64,000 nucleotides of DNA, from the NCBI GenBank assembly GCA_018343915.1, contig JABRWF010000002.1, positions 3,534,001 through 3,598,000 of the forward strand, in the 5' to 3' direction. The notes below the pieces were generated by a model that worked only from the letters and a program-made list of their open reading frames with translations, did not search any database and was not told where the DNA came from. This document shows, piece by piece, positions 1 through 11,904 of the stretch. The first letter of the stretch is position 1. Every line of letters starts with the position of its first letter. Source of the stretch: Agroathelia rolfsii (Eukaryota > Basidiomycota > Agaricomycetes > Amylocorticiales > Amylocorticiaceae). Position numbers and translations under genes: made by a program.

Positions 1-2068
1 CCAGAATGCCACTCCCAAACTTGTTTGGCAGACTAGGAAGAAAATGCGTCAAGCCCGATGTCTAGTCTTTAGAAAATGCTAGTACTCTTACTTCAACTTC
101 GTGGATATATAGCCAACCGCTTCCACCACCTGCAGCTATGTATTTGCCGTCATCACTGAAAGCAAGTGTGTAAACTGGCTTCGTGTGATCGCCATACGTT
201 TTTACGCATTGGCCAGTCTCGGAATCCCATAACCTTACGGTTTTATCGAATGAAACCCTTTCATCCAAAATAAATCGTATTAGTCGTGAAAACAATTGAT
301 CAGATGAAATAGGTACTCACGACCCCACCTGCTCATTGGCTCCAGCGGGCGTATTTGGCCGCCATGCGATGCCACAAACGGCAGCCCAATGGCCAACACA
401 CAATATTGGTCTTCCCTGGAGGTCGGTAGATGCCGTAGGATCGGCTCCGGGAAGGAAGGCTGGAGGAAGTTTCCATATCCTTACTGTACCATCGTCTGAA
501 CAAGTTGCGAACTTGGTACGATCGTGGTTTAATTCCACTTGGTTTACGTCCATCTTAGGGTTATGTCCTCTATCGATTTTTCAGAAAACGATATGCAACC
601 GGTGGGCAAAGGGAACCTACGTGAAGCGTGTCAATGGCTGTTGTTGGTCTATCCTCATTATGTTGATGACGCCATCAGAACCCGAGGTGAAGAATGTATT
701 GTCATCTATCCACGCTACATCCAGAACACACTCTAAACACGAATATAAGTTATAGGCAATTTGAACAAAGAAACAAAACGTGCCTCTGTGACATCTCCAT
801 GAAGACTGGAATCTTCGATTTATGACATCCCAAACACAAGTCAATCCGTCTAAACTCGCTGTCAAGACCATTCGGCTATTTGGCGAAAATCTAACAGCAA
901 ACAAAGGACCCTACGCAAAAATGTCGGCAAGGGTATCGAAACCACCAAAAAGTGATAACCACACGTACCTCGTGGCGCTCTCCAGAGTAATAAAGCTCGC
1001 CAGACGGTGATAAAATCCGTAGGACTGCATCATAGGAGCCAATACCCAAAAAAGAGCCATCAGGACTCCATTGCAACGCCGTAACATCCGAGTCGTCATC
1101 TTTAGCAAAGTCCGTATATGATTTGGGAGGTGGATATTCAACAGATTTAGAGGGGCGTTCTGGTAATTCCCAGATATTAACAACGCCATCTTTTGAGCTA
1201 TTCAGATATGCCACAGGAATATTGAGATATATATAAGTTTTGACTAGTCCGAAGATGCACTAACCCTGTAGCAAGTACTTGGGGATGATGGGGATTCCAG
1301 GCACAGTTAAAGACCTGGATAATGTGAGGTGGCAGTTTCCTGTATTTGTATACCAAAAGCTAACCTCTTTTTTATGAGACACTAAAAGTGTCATCGCATC
1401 TTGATCCGGTGTAGCTGGCTTTGGTTTCGATTTAGAGGATACAGATTTTACGAGAGCAGCTTTTTTGGATACTGAGAGGTCTTAATGAATTGAAGTAAGA
1501 TTTTAGATACAAATAGCGTACAATCGGCTTCCGTGGCATCTGCATCGCGTCGCTGCCTCTTTTCATCATGAGCATCAGTTTCTACAGCAGGTGAGGCTGT
1601 GCCAGCCTTGCGTTTTGTAGATGAAACTGGCTCGGATGAGCCGTTGAGTTTGTGTGTCTCAACAGTAATCAAAGGAGCTATAGATGATTCATTCCATGCA
1701 GGGCGTGGTGGAGGTGGCTCTGCTGAGCAAACATGTGGTTGGAGAAGACTAAACCCGGTTTGGCATTTTGTCGAGAGCTCATCAGCCTTCCAGTGCGTTT
1801 CAACCTCAACGTAAAGCAGTGCTTTGGCGAGAAGTTCTACGAGTTCTCCGCGACGTATATGCTTTTCAAAGTGTTGTGATTCCTTCAGGTGGCTCTCGTT
1901 GCACATGGTAAATGCCGTGTGCTTGAAGCCTAGTAGAAGCAGCCAAAGTCGATCTTAGTCGGAGACACGCGAAGCCAACAAGGTAGACAATATTTTACCA
2001 GAGTCCACAAGATAAGAGTATATAAGACAGTTGACCTCATCTGCAGAAATTACGATGCTAGCCGTCAT
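1..2068 (-). CDS. SIF2: SIF2/TBL1-like LisH-WD40 co-repressor subunit (3' end off the window)
   Basis: Role known for the family: a scaffold of histone deacetylase co-repressor complexes (yeast Set3C, animal NCoR/SMRT). Seen: the N-terminus reads [18 protein letters not shown], and after an intron (about 1930-1998) continues [14 protein letters not shown], a typical LisH domain. A low-complexity basic linker with a KRQRR patch follows (about 1540-1700), then WD40 blades such as [20 protein letters not shown] and [16 protein letters not shown] chose the ATG at 2068 because it sits just before the LisH helix, as in TBL1. The upstream in-frame codons to 2221 look like 5' UTR. The last visible exon (about 1-32) reads [11 protein letters not shown] and the frame continues past the left edge, so the final blade is missing here. 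It is divergent from the DCAF11-like gene, 231 bp away. Confidence 0.85.
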
Positions 2069-2299
2069 CGTGTCGTAAATGAATCGGAGAGAGCAGGGGG
2101 AAGAGCACTTGTTCTGGCAGAGTGGACAACTGCCACCGTGACTGTGACCGTGACGGATGATGGAATTTTGGATTTCAAGCCCAGATTGGCTGTCAGCCAC
2201 AGTTTCCTCTTTTGTAGCCAATCAATAAATGCGGGGCGGGCAAACTAGTAACCCACATTGCACCGATTGGGTTCTCTCTCCCATTTGTCATCTCCCACC
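2069..2299. promoter_or_regulatory. Shared intergenic promoter between two divergent WD40 genes
   Basis: Only 231 bp separate the start codons of the SIF2-like gene (minus) and the DCAF11-like gene (plus), so both promoters must lie here. I see no clear TATA box. This is inferred from spacing. Confidence 0.55.
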
Positions 2300-4863
2300 A
2301 TGCCTTCTGAGCACTACAGCATAGCTATGTACGACAACGACACGGACAGCGATGCTTTTGATGGTTGATACTCCTCCAATGTCATGCTTGCTTGCTCTAA
2401 CCTTGACTGTATGCGAAACAGGACCCGATGCTATAGTCGAGGACGATGGAGATGAGAATTACACCGACGAAGAATCGGTAGAAGAGGAGGAGGAAGGGTA
2501 CGACCTTGAGCAGGATATCGAGAGTCTCGCAGAGGAGGCTGCACTTCATAATGCAGTGCGCTTCGATGTTCATTCTGCTCAAGAGGAACCAATTGGTGCG
2601 GTACTTTAGTGTCGTCATCCTTCCAGACTTGAAGTCCTTACTGTGTTGCTTGAAGCAGCAGCCGCAGCTGTCGACGGGGACGACTCTGAGAATCCAACTG
2701 AGCTGCGCATTTCAAATATCACGTTACGCCAGCTGAGGCGATTGTTCCTCTTAGCTGACGGTGGGCGTCGTTCTCTTTCATTTCGAGTGGTAGATAACGA
2801 TGAAGAGGAAGATGATGATGACGACGATTGGACAGGAAGGTTCATGTCAGGACCACCTGCAGAGTGGCGTTATCCTCAGACTACGGCCCCCCAGAAACCC
2901 GGCCTTGAACTTCTAATGAGCGGTGAATTCGGTCGCATCGGGCATAAAATGCGGTCTAAAAAACACGGAATAAACATCTCAAGGCGCATATTCGATCGAA
3001 CTACCTCACCCCGAGGTCTCGTGCATAAGGAGGATCTTGCTAGTGTAATCAAACTTTATAAGACATCTTGTGTTTCTCTGACGTTATTCTATAGGATCTT
3101 GTTCCTAATTCAGATGGCTCGGTAGTCGCGAAATGCGGAGCCAATATCTATTCGGGGCAATATTCTGCTGGTATGAGCTATTGGTATATCAGAAAATCGC
3201 TAAACTCACAAAATGTGGTAGATTCTTCGTTCTATTACACCTGTGCACAAGGTAAAGCACTCTCGTAGTCTTTTAATTTCAGTCGATCAATTCAGGTTTG
3301 TTAGACTTTCGCCTTCGTGTTTACGATACGACCGCCCCACTTATGGTAGATAGTGGAAAACGAAGGAATCCTTATCCTCAAGATACTTTTAGAAATGTTG
3401 ATGGAGACGAGGCTTCGATGATGAAAGTTAAGAATGTTATTCAAGGCTCTTCAGGTTATTGGACTATTACCGATTCACATCTGAGCCCTGATAACGAAAG
3501 GTAATTACAAACACTGAAAGAGCGCATAGCGAGAGAGCTGATAGATAACCACCAGGATGATATATTCTAACATGGTTGGACCTTAATCTTGTCTTTTTGT
3601 GATTAGTCACTGAGCCTCCTCAAGTCATCTACGGTTTTCATGACATCCATATCAGAATATGGTTCCCAGTCCCAAATCCCTATTCCATTCTCGGAACCTT
3701 ACACCTCAAGACGCGGTATATGGGAAACCGAAGAGCGGTTCAGAATCTGGTCTTGTAGATTTTCGGCAGACGGGAACGAAGTCATTGCGGGCGGCAGCAA
3801 TCATATCTTTGGTAGAGCACAGTGACCATCCGTTATCATTTGGCACACCTCTTACAAAATCTCCGACTTAGTTTATGACCTGTTGGCGAACAAGAGGACA
3901 GTAAAAATCTATGCCCACGATGATGATGTGAATAGTTGTTGTTGGGCAGATACCGCCTCTGGTAACATTCTAATCAGTGCATCAGACGACTCGTTCATTA
4001 AAGTGTGGTATGCATTCGTGATTAACTCCTGACGTGAAGTATGTCTTATTCGCCCTCACTACAGGGACCGTCGCTCTTTAGGATCTTCCCAACGACCCTC
4101 GGGTGTTCTTATAGGTCACACTCAAGGCATTACCAATGTGAGCGCAAAAGGTGACGGACGGTATATTATTAGCAATGGAAAGGACCAAACCCTGCGGCTC
4201 TGGGATCTGCGAAAAATGCATAGCGACTCTCATTTCGACAAAGTTAAAGATGATAATTATGGCATATCAGGTTTTGATTATCGGTAAGTTGGTTAGAGAT
4301 GCTGGAACTATCTTACTCATTATTTTTACAGCGATGGATATTATCCAAAGCCCAAACACTTGAAACATCCGGATGACTGCAGTGTTATGACATACACTGG
4401 CCACGCTGTCCTGAGGACTCTCATTCGCTGTCACTTTAGCCCAGCTGCAACAACAGGTAGTCAATACATTTACTCTGGATCTGCCGATGGACGTATTCAC
4501 GTATGTTCGCATTGTTCATGTGTCTAAATGCTCCGCTAAATTGCCCTCGACTAGATATGGAATCTCGATGGAACGGTGGCTCAAGTCCTTGATCGTTGTG
4601 CATCAAAGCCGCTTGGATTTGATCCAACGGATGTTGATTTTGAGCGAACAACGGGTCGTCGTCGTACTGTATGTGTTCGCGATGTTAGTTGGCATTCCGA
4701 AGAACCCGTGATGCTTAGTGTAGGCTGGGAAGCTGGGTCTGGGGGCAGCACAGTGGCCCACCATGAATGGAAAGGCATGTCGAAGCTCGCGGGTGGGTTA
4801 AAAGACTGGGTCCAGAAAGTCGAGGCCGAAAACTCAGAAGCCCACTCCCGGACTTCGCGATAG
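2300..4863 (+). CDS. DCAF11/WDR23-like WD40 protein (CUL4-DDB1 substrate receptor family)
   Basis: Role known for the family: WDR23/DCAF11 proteins act as substrate receptors of CUL4-DDB1 ubiquitin ligases. Seen: MPSEHYSIAMYDNDTDSDAF, an acidic N-terminal region (EESVEEEEEGYDLEQ, and a D-rich run near 2810-2830), then family-typical strings: NSDGSVVAKCGANIYSGQY, DFRLRVYDTTAPL, GYWTITDSHLSPDNER, FSADGNEVIAGGS, HDDDVNSCCWADT, GHTQGITNVSAKGDGRY and LRLWDLRKMHSD. The protein ends SEAHSRTSR at a TAG at 4861-4863. At least nine short introns interrupt it. The intron before 3299 and the one after about 3504 were placed by homology to the family pattern. The upstream neighbour is also a WD40 gene but of a different subfamily, so a local duplication is not indicated. 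Confidence 0.85.
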
Positions 4864-5435
4864 CTCGGAGGTTTTCGCAGTAGTTCACTGGCAGATGCAA
4901 ATTAAGAACAATTGCTAGCTATGTACCTGCAACTGTACACTGTACTTTTATGTAGATTTTCATATATATGTACATTATGCTGCATGAAGCTCCCCACCCT
5001 CCAGCGGCATGATTCCAGAGCATACGGATAATAGTATCAATCAGTCCTATTCCTTTTACATTAGTCAAAGTAATTACTTGAAGCATGTTGTGTTTCCACG
5101 ATAAACATTTGATTTATACAGACCAGCGTTACGCAATACTGAGTATATGCGCTTGCATATCTGGCGAGCTGTTATAATTGCTGAAATTTACTCTCCGATA
5201 TTCTCATCATTCTATTTCCATGCGGTTTTAGTATTCCAATCTATATTCTGATTCGTCCTGCAACCAAATCGCTTTGTTGGAAGGGTTCATTTGACGAGTT
5301 GACTATGACTCGGGTATGCCATGAGTCAACGTTACGCAACAGTGTGACAACTTGGCATAAATACTGACCAGAGCCAAACTAAATACACAGAGACTAGTTT
5401 AGTTGAACAACCCACCTTTGTCCTCTTCATTCACC
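4864..5435. other. Intergenic: 3' region of the DCAF11-like gene and OTC promoter
   Basis: About 570 bp with no convincing ORF. AT-rich 3' sequence follows the stop codon. The right third holds two Gcn4-type sites described separately. Confidence 0.6.
5306..5328. promoter_or_regulatory. Paired Gcn4/CPC1-type sites upstream of OTC
   Basis: ATGACTC (core TGACTC at 5306-5311) and ATGAGTCA (core TGAGTCA at 5322-5328) lie 108-130 bp before the ornithine carbamoyltransferase ATG. TGAGTCA and TGACTC are the core of the fungal general amino-acid-control bZIP site (Gcn4/CPC1), and arginine-pathway genes are classic targets. Function here is inferred. Confidence 0.6.
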
Positions 5436-6733
5436 ATGACTCGCACAGTGCCCCATCTTATGACCCTCGCAGACCTGTCTGTTCCACAGATTAGGCGTGT
5501 ATTAAACCACTCCCATCAACTGAAACAAGTCTCCCAACCATGGCTAGAGCCACAAAGTCGCAAACATTCTTCGAAATTGCGAATGCCATCTCAGTCTCTG
5601 TTTTCCAAAACGATTGCACTCCTCTTCTCAAAACGTAGCACACGCACGCGTCTGGCCGCCGAAACCTCTGCTACTCTCCTTGGTGGCCGTGCACTATTTT
5701 TGGGCAAGGATGACATTCAGCTCGGTGTGAATGAAAATATGCGTGACTCTGCTCGCGTTATTGGTGGCATGTGTCAAGGTATCTTTGCCAGGGTGGGAGA
5801 GCATGAAGAGATTGAGGCAAGTTGGGTTTAAGAGCTAATATCTTTTGTGTTTGATGCTAACGTATTTTATTGTGTAGGAATTAGCAAAATACTCCCCTGT
5901 ACCCGTCTTGAACGCCCTCTCTTCGCTATGGCACCCTACTCAGGTCATGGCAGATCTACTCACTCTGCACGAGCATGCCCATTTATTCGAAGCGCCTGGC
6001 ACCAACGCAGCAAAGTCATCCAAATCTAGTGATAAACTCCCTGCTCTCCGTCCATTGACAATCACCTACGTGGGAGACTCCGCAAACGTGCTACACGACA
6101 TGCTTGTAACATATCCCCGACTTGGTCACACAATGCGCGTGGCTTCTCCCGACAAGCCCATTTATCGACCACCTTCGGCCGTCTGGGATCGTATCAAAGA
6201 ACTGAACATCGAAGACAAGATTTGGTACGGAACTGACCCGCGTGAGGCGGTCAAGGGGGCAGACGTTGTCGTGACAGATACATGGTCAAAATGGATTGTC
6301 ATTTCGTCTTTGACTGTTGTAGCTAATGGCAAAAAAAATCCAGGATTTCGATGGGTCAAGAAGCGCAGAAGGCACAGCGTCTCGCCGACTTCCAGGGCTA
6401 CCAGGTGACCGAAGCTATGTGCCGTGAGGGTGGCGCAAACCCCGACTGGAAGTTCTTGCACTGTTTGCCACGAAAGCCTGATGAAGTTGACGACGAGGTC
6501 AGAAGCAATTATTCTAGCTTTCATGATTGGTATCTTACGTAGACAGCAGGTTTTCTATGGACCTCGTTCGCTGGTCTTCCCAGAGGCCGATAACAGGAAA
6601 TGGACTATCATGGCCTTGTTCGAGTAAGTCATTAGTTCAACGATGTTAGTAGGCCAAGTTTTCATTCTTTTTTATTAGTCTATTGTTCGGTAAATGGGAT
6701 CTCGCTGCTGAAAATACAAAAATCGAATCATGA
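5436..6733 (+). CDS. ARG3: Ornithine carbamoyltransferase
   Basis: Converts ornithine and carbamoyl phosphate to citrulline (arginine pathway). Seen: five exons give 356 codons, close to the usual length. Motifs in order: [12 protein letters not shown] (carbamoyl-phosphate loop), [22 protein letters not shown] and [15 protein letters not shown] (catalytic Cys in HCLP). The C-terminus is [20 protein letters not shown]. Exons: 5436-5816, 5878-6284, 6344-6497, 6550-6623, 6679-6733. The first intron has a GC donor (GAG/GCAAGT), forced by the frame reading [16 protein letters not shown]. No obvious mitochondrial presequence precedes [14 protein letters not shown], so a cytosolic enzyme is possible. 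An upstream TTG extension has no ATG. The two Gcn4-type sites upstream fit amino-acid control. Confidence 0.95.
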
Positions 6734-7054
6734 ATGAATGAGGTACGACTGCTTTGGTTAATCTGCTGATAGATCAGTGGTCATAACAATCACTTTAAGA
6801 TGATGCCCAAAAATATTCACTATCACTTCATTCCAACGAATGGTGCATAGCATAAATGACGAAAAACTATATTACATCATGATCCTATCTCATGAAAAAA
6901 TACATAATGGTTGAGAACATTTATCTAATAAAATAAAAGGAGCCCAGCCGGATACTGTCCAACAAATCAACTATGTGAATGACAAATGTGAAAAAGTTAA
7001 ACTTGATGAGCAGCCAGGAATACGAAGGTTGTATGAGATTAGTTATCACGGACA
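6734..7054. other. Intergenic between convergent OTC and FCP1
   Basis: About 320 bp of AT-rich sequence with short A and T runs (for example near 6890-6940), consistent with two 3' UTRs facing each other. No ORF of note. Confidence 0.5.
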
Positions 7055-10000
7055 TTAGCTCCATTCCTCAGCTAGCTCCCTAGCCAAAAAGTCGTCGTCG
7101 ATTTCATCGCCCTCGTCATCATCATCACCGTCTTCTTCATCCTCCTCATTCACTCCCGGCGTAGCTCCAGCCGCAACAGAGCCATTTTTACCACTAGCTT
7201 CCAAATCAGCGGCAGTAGTACCCTCTTTAAGTTTTGAGTATCCCGCACGCTCGGCTGCGAGCCTCTTGCGCTTTGACAACGGCGACCGTAGATTCTCATC
7301 CAAGTTCAAATCTACCGTGTTTGGTGTTACGCTCCGCAGGCGCTTTCGCGTCGGCTGGTTATGACGATGGGGTGTCGACGGTTGACTGGTATCCGTACCT
7401 CCTTCATTGTCAGATTGTATCACGCTCGCCTCGCTCTTCATATCATCCTCATCCTCATCCTCATCCGTCTCGTTCATCGCCGCCTCGACTTCATCGTTAA
7501 TCTCGTTCCAGTCGATATCATCCAACTGTAACTCCCCCACACGCGAAGTCGTTTTCTGTTGATCATCAGAAGCACTGGCAACAGTGTCACCAGCAGCGAC
7601 GGGAGAAGACACGTCCATCGCCGATGTATCCCACTCATCGTCATCCGGCTCGAGATCGGACGAAATGATTGGGTCCTTTGTTGGAGTGTCTGGAGGTGTC
7701 GTCGTTGTCAGCATCGATGGCGGGCCCTCCAGTAGATAGGGCTCTTCGGGCTGTCGCTGCCAGAGCGCGATGGAGTCGGTGAACCATGAAAGCCAGACGA
7801 TATAGATCCCCCCTCTGCGTCGCGCTTGGTCAACTTTAGCCGTGCCGGGCTGAGAACGAGCCCGAAGTCAGTTGATAGATAGTTGCAACCACACAAAAAG
7901 ATGGAAGTTATCTAACCTTGGCAGTGACCACATGAGTGATATATTTGTTAACTTCGTTATGACATATAGCACCAAACATGGTAGCCATACGCCATATCTC
8001 CGTCATCTCAGGCCTCGTATCAAGGGGTATCACGCTCGAGAACAGCAGATGCACGCCTGCTAGGGTTTCCGCACGAATGTTCGAAATGATGGCCTGAAAA
8101 AGCTTGTATTTCAGACGCTGATTTTATCGTAAGTGCGTGTCACATGTACATACCGTAACATCATATGGTGAAGGCGTGGCGCTTCGTTTTTGGTCTACCC
8201 TTAGACGCGAGTCGCCTTGCGAAACCTTGTCATATGCCGTAAAGAAGGAATTGTGAATCGTCGTCAAGAGCTATTGGGTTAATGAAAAAAATAGTCTATC
8301 AGAAAAAGAAAATCCTCGGTTTCATACACTCACATTCCGTATTCGATTAAGTTCTCGATCATCGTTCTTGAGAAGCGCCTTACGTGCTGGCTTGGGCGAC
8401 TGAGGAGGAGGTGGTGGTGGTGGTGGCGTGGAAGATGCGATGCCGTTGGACGCGGTCTCTGAGGACAGTGGTGGTGAAGCAGCTATTGTTGCTGTTTCAA
8501 TATCCTCGCTAGGCGATGTAGACGATGATGACGAGTCACTGATGACATCCTCGGGGGAATGTTCAAGAGCGTCTTGCTTCTTCGCAAGCGGCCGTTCCTT
8601 GAGTTGTGAAACGAGCTCCATCGAATTCTGTGTCAGCATGGCTTTGTTCCGCATTTCGGTGCGGTCTTCTTCCTCCGCCGCGATGGCTCCACTTGACAGT
8701 TCAGATGAAGAAGACAGTAGTACGGACGACGATGATGACGTATCCTTAGATGGGGATGTATTTTGTGGCTCTGTTTACATTTGGGTGAGCCGGATCTTAG
8801 GGCATGGCATATGCTGCAGATAAAAAATAAAAAAAGCGATACCTGGTGGCGTTTGTGGCAGGACCGCGGTCAAGGGCTGCACCTTAGGTAGGAACGTCGA
8901 ATTGATATCTCCAATACCGACAAAAAAGTCGTCTGAAATGAAGTTTGAGCGAGAAACGAACGACAGCTGGGATAAAAACGTACATGGTACGACCTTCAAT
9001 AGATTCGGACACCAGTCCCACACGTCTGCTCTATCATCGATAATAACGACCATGGATGTATCACAAGGGAAAAGCCTCCGCAGACTTTTCTGAGTGAGAC
9101 CTGCGTATGGAGGATTCGTAAGGATGTGCGGGAATACCATAGTATTGTTAGTTCAAACTCACTTCCGCTCTCATCACGACTCAGGATGCGGCCACCAAAT
9201 ATCTTGCCCTCGGGATCGATAGCAGCGCAAACCTCTTCGGCGTAAGCACGGGTACCCATGGTGTATATATGCATCTCATACTTGGCAGACATTTCCTTCA
9301 AGAAAGCCTCCAGACCTGGTCTGTCGCAGACGATGAGTTACACGTCACTCCGATCAAACTACCATGGATCCACGTACCTAGGCTTGATATAATACATGCA
9401 ACCCTCGTTTATAGGTGATGGGCGATTCTTTCCTCTAGACACACCACGGTACGAAGGTGCATTGAACGTTTCGTGAGCGAGTCGGAACCTCTTGACGTCT
9501 CTGAGAGCCTCCCAGTTGGGATTACACTCCTCCTCCTCCTCGTCATCATCTTCAGTGTCCGAGTCACTATCGTCCGACCCCTTGGGACTCTCAGTGTCAC
9601 ATCGATGCGCCTCCCTGGCAGCACGCTTAGTTTCCCACGCTTCGCCATCGTTTATCCATTCTCCTACAGTAGGATCGACTGTAGCGTGGATGATAGTCTG
9701 GTCGAGATCGACGATGAGCGAGAGCTTGCGGGACTTGAGCAGGTGCTGTGCCGTCTCGCGCTCTATACGTTGTGCTTCTTCCAGAGAGACAGTGGGCCCA
9801 TTGGCAGAGTGGGTCATCTGTATTGTGGCACGAGAGGCATCTGAGAATCCGGTGTAATCATAGCTAAAACATTCAAGTATTTAGAAATGTGATGTAAACA
9901 GAGGACAAGGAGAGAGTATAGCATTATCCAACAAGTGCAGCAGTTCTCAACTTACCCAGTGACATCCTTACCGCAATAAGTACAGAGTCCACCGATCTGC

Positions 10001-10293
10001 ATACCGTGCTTGCATGGTTCGAGGACAGATATGGCGGAGCGTTCTTTAGCCTTGTTAGCATTGATGACCTCTCCAGCCTTGACGTGCCATGCTTCCACAG
10101 TGCCCTCTATGGAGCAGTCCCAGGTGCCATAACGTGTCTCACGTTGAGCATCCTGTGAAATATGGATGTAGGAATAGCTCAGCAGACGGGACCCGCGCGT
10201 CACAGAGCGTCCAGCAGCGACGTCGAGCGAGGCTATTTTGATGGGGTACGGCAACGTGGGCGGTAGAAAGAGCTCCGAGGCGCTTTCAGCCAT
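7055..10293 (-). CDS. FCP1: FCP1 RNA polymerase II CTD phosphatase
   Basis: Dephosphorylates the C-terminal repeat of RNA polymerase II (Ser2P) in the nucleus. Seen: the N-terminus MAESASELFLPPTLPYPIK leads to a biotinyl-like region; the catalytic FCPH domain carries LSLIVDLDQTIIHATVDPTV (DxDxT active site, about 9690-9730), HIYTMGTRAYAEEV, RILSRDESGS, QKSLRRLFPCDTSMVVIIDD and FFVGIGDINSTFLP. A Ser/Pro-rich linker with a run of eight prolines (about 8405-8430) follows. A BRCT domain comes next: VHLLFSSVIPLDTRPEMTEI, then IWIVWLSWFTDSIALWQR. The acidic C-terminus (7055-7714) ends FLARELAEEWS. This matches the domain order of fungal Fcp1. Roughly nine introns. The ATG at 10293 is the first Met of an exon opening with the family-typical sequence. 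Confidence 0.93.
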
Positions 10294-10941
10294 GGCAGAG
10301 AGCTAAGGGTGTATAAACAAGCACTTGGTACTTGTAGTTGACAGTAAAGGGCGCAATGTTCAGGTCCAGGATGATGACGATGAACAACGACTGGGATTGG
10401 CGCTGCGAGCGGCGGGCGACAGCGTTGCGCGCCTCTGTGACGATGCTCACTTGGCACATTATTGTACCGCGCATACCTCGTTGTCTCTCTTTGTTCGTTT
10501 GCACATTGCAATTACAACGATGATGGGCATGGATAATGCCTGGAGCACACAGCACAAGATAAAGATACAAATTTCATAGTAAGGCGTCATTAGGACAACC
10601 CTTCGCAATGTACAAAATATGAAGTGATGGTTCTCCGAAATGTGGATGATCCACACAACAACCACTAGCCAGGATCCCTTTCTAAGGAGTTCTCGTTCCT
10701 CATTTCGGCCGGGAAGAAGAATATACCTACCCGAGGATCAAACGCATACATTATCCCGAGCCTGGGAGTGGCGATGATCAAGCGGGGGACAATGGGTCCC
10801 AGTCATGGTCCTTCCGTCTTGTGCCCTCCCCCCTTCGCTTTCCCCATCGAATTCGGGTCCCCCAATCAACCAGCTGCTGGCCTAGACAAAAAGAATGAAT
10901 GGATCGAAGAAGTCGTGTAAGGTCTCCAGCTAGACAGGCGA
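10294..10941. other. Intergenic: FCP1 promoter side and 3' flank of the GLTP gene
   Basis: About 650 bp. Several overlapping open frames occur on both strands but none has recognisable motifs, consistent splice sites or family similarity. It should carry the FCP1 promoter. Confidence 0.5.
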
Positions 10942-11904
10942 TCAGACGCTCCCATATCCCCCACGCTCCAGAAAGTCCTTCATGCGCTGGACAATGGCTT
11001 CCAAACCTTCTAGCCACTTTGCCAGCTCACGATCTAGCTTGTCAATGTCCCCACCCTGAGCAATCTTCGTATAAAAATCGTGCCGGCGTGGGACAGCACG
11101 AATAGCAACCTAATAAGCATGTTAATAGAAAATTTCATAAAATTAATCAGTGTGCTGCCCCCATGCAGGATGTAGAGATAAGCATGTCTCTACGAACAGT
11201 AACGACGGATCTGATTACGAATGAATGATGGCGCCTTAGGACTTTATCGTATGAACGCTTGAAGCAGACATGCAGCTCCACATTTCGGTCCCGTTGCAAT
11301 TCTTGCAATGCCTCGCAGGTCAGCCACAACCCCCTTAACACATGATCAGTCAAGTAGCTATGGGAGTGGAGGAGGTATAGAATTCCACCTGGTCAAGCGA
11401 ACCATGCAGCCTGTACTATAACCATGTGGTTCACCTTCGACGAGGCGCTCCAAGGTAGCTGAATTGTCTTTGTTGGCCTCATATCGATCGCGCACACCCT
11501 GTGCAGCAACAGATCACAGTCATCAGAATACAGAAAAAACAGTACGGTAAACAGTTCAAAAAGTTTGATGATCCACACATACAGAGATGTTTCCACGGAC
11601 ATCGTTCTGGATGAATCCAAAAATGCCTGAACCCAGAAGATCTGTCGTTCCGTAACTCCATTAGCCAAGGACCATCATGATGCATGATGTGTCAAGGAGT
11701 AAATTTCACCGAACATATTCATAAGGCCATCCGAGGCCTCCAAAAAGGTGACGGTGTCTATTCCATCTTCTCGGATGGGCACGTCTGCAAAAGACTGTGG
11801 AGATGCCGCGATTGAATACATAATCATCTCGTCCCGGCCATCGGGTCTACAAGGGAGTCCCAGGGACTGGTTCTTACCTTGACCGTTTCAAAATAAGGTG
11901 CCAT
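10942..11904 (-). CDS. Glycolipid transfer protein (GLTP / HET-C2 type)
   Basis: Family role: moves glycosphingolipids between membranes in the cytosol; the Podospora het-c2 product is a member and controls heterokaryon incompatibility. Seen after splicing: MAPYFETVK, SFADVPIREDGIDTVTFLEA, SDGLMNMFGIFGFIQNDVRG, then GVRDRYEANKDNSATLERLVEGE, a Trp/Arg region GLWLTCEALQELQRDRNVEL, HVCFKRSYDKVLRRHHSFVI, then AIRAVPRRHDFYTKIAQGGD and the C-terminus KDFLERGGYGSV. FIQNDVRGNI holds the Asp/Asn/Lys-region signature of glycolipid headgroup binding, and RRHHSFVI carries the conserved His. At least five introns. Start at 11904: the exon is ATGGCACC...GTCAAG followed by gtaag. A role in self/non-self recognition here would be speculation. 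Confidence 0.82.

Noticed and set aside
336..755. Plus-strand ORF of 139 codons over the left-edge WD40 gene
   Set aside because: It is the antisense shadow of WD40 exons; the minus strand carries the recognisable LisH and WD repeats.
7234..7500. Plus-strand ORF ending in HPHPHPHPSRSSPP
   Set aside because: Antisense of the acidic Asp/Glu-rich tail of FCP1; codon repeats create the open frame.
9473..9857. Two overlapping Ser-rich plus-strand ORFs
   Set aside because: Antisense of the FCP1 catalytic exon with DLDQT.
10286..10665. Several overlapping ORFs upstream of FCP1 on both strands
   Set aside because: Mutually exclusive, no motifs, no splice structure; treated as promoter/UTR.
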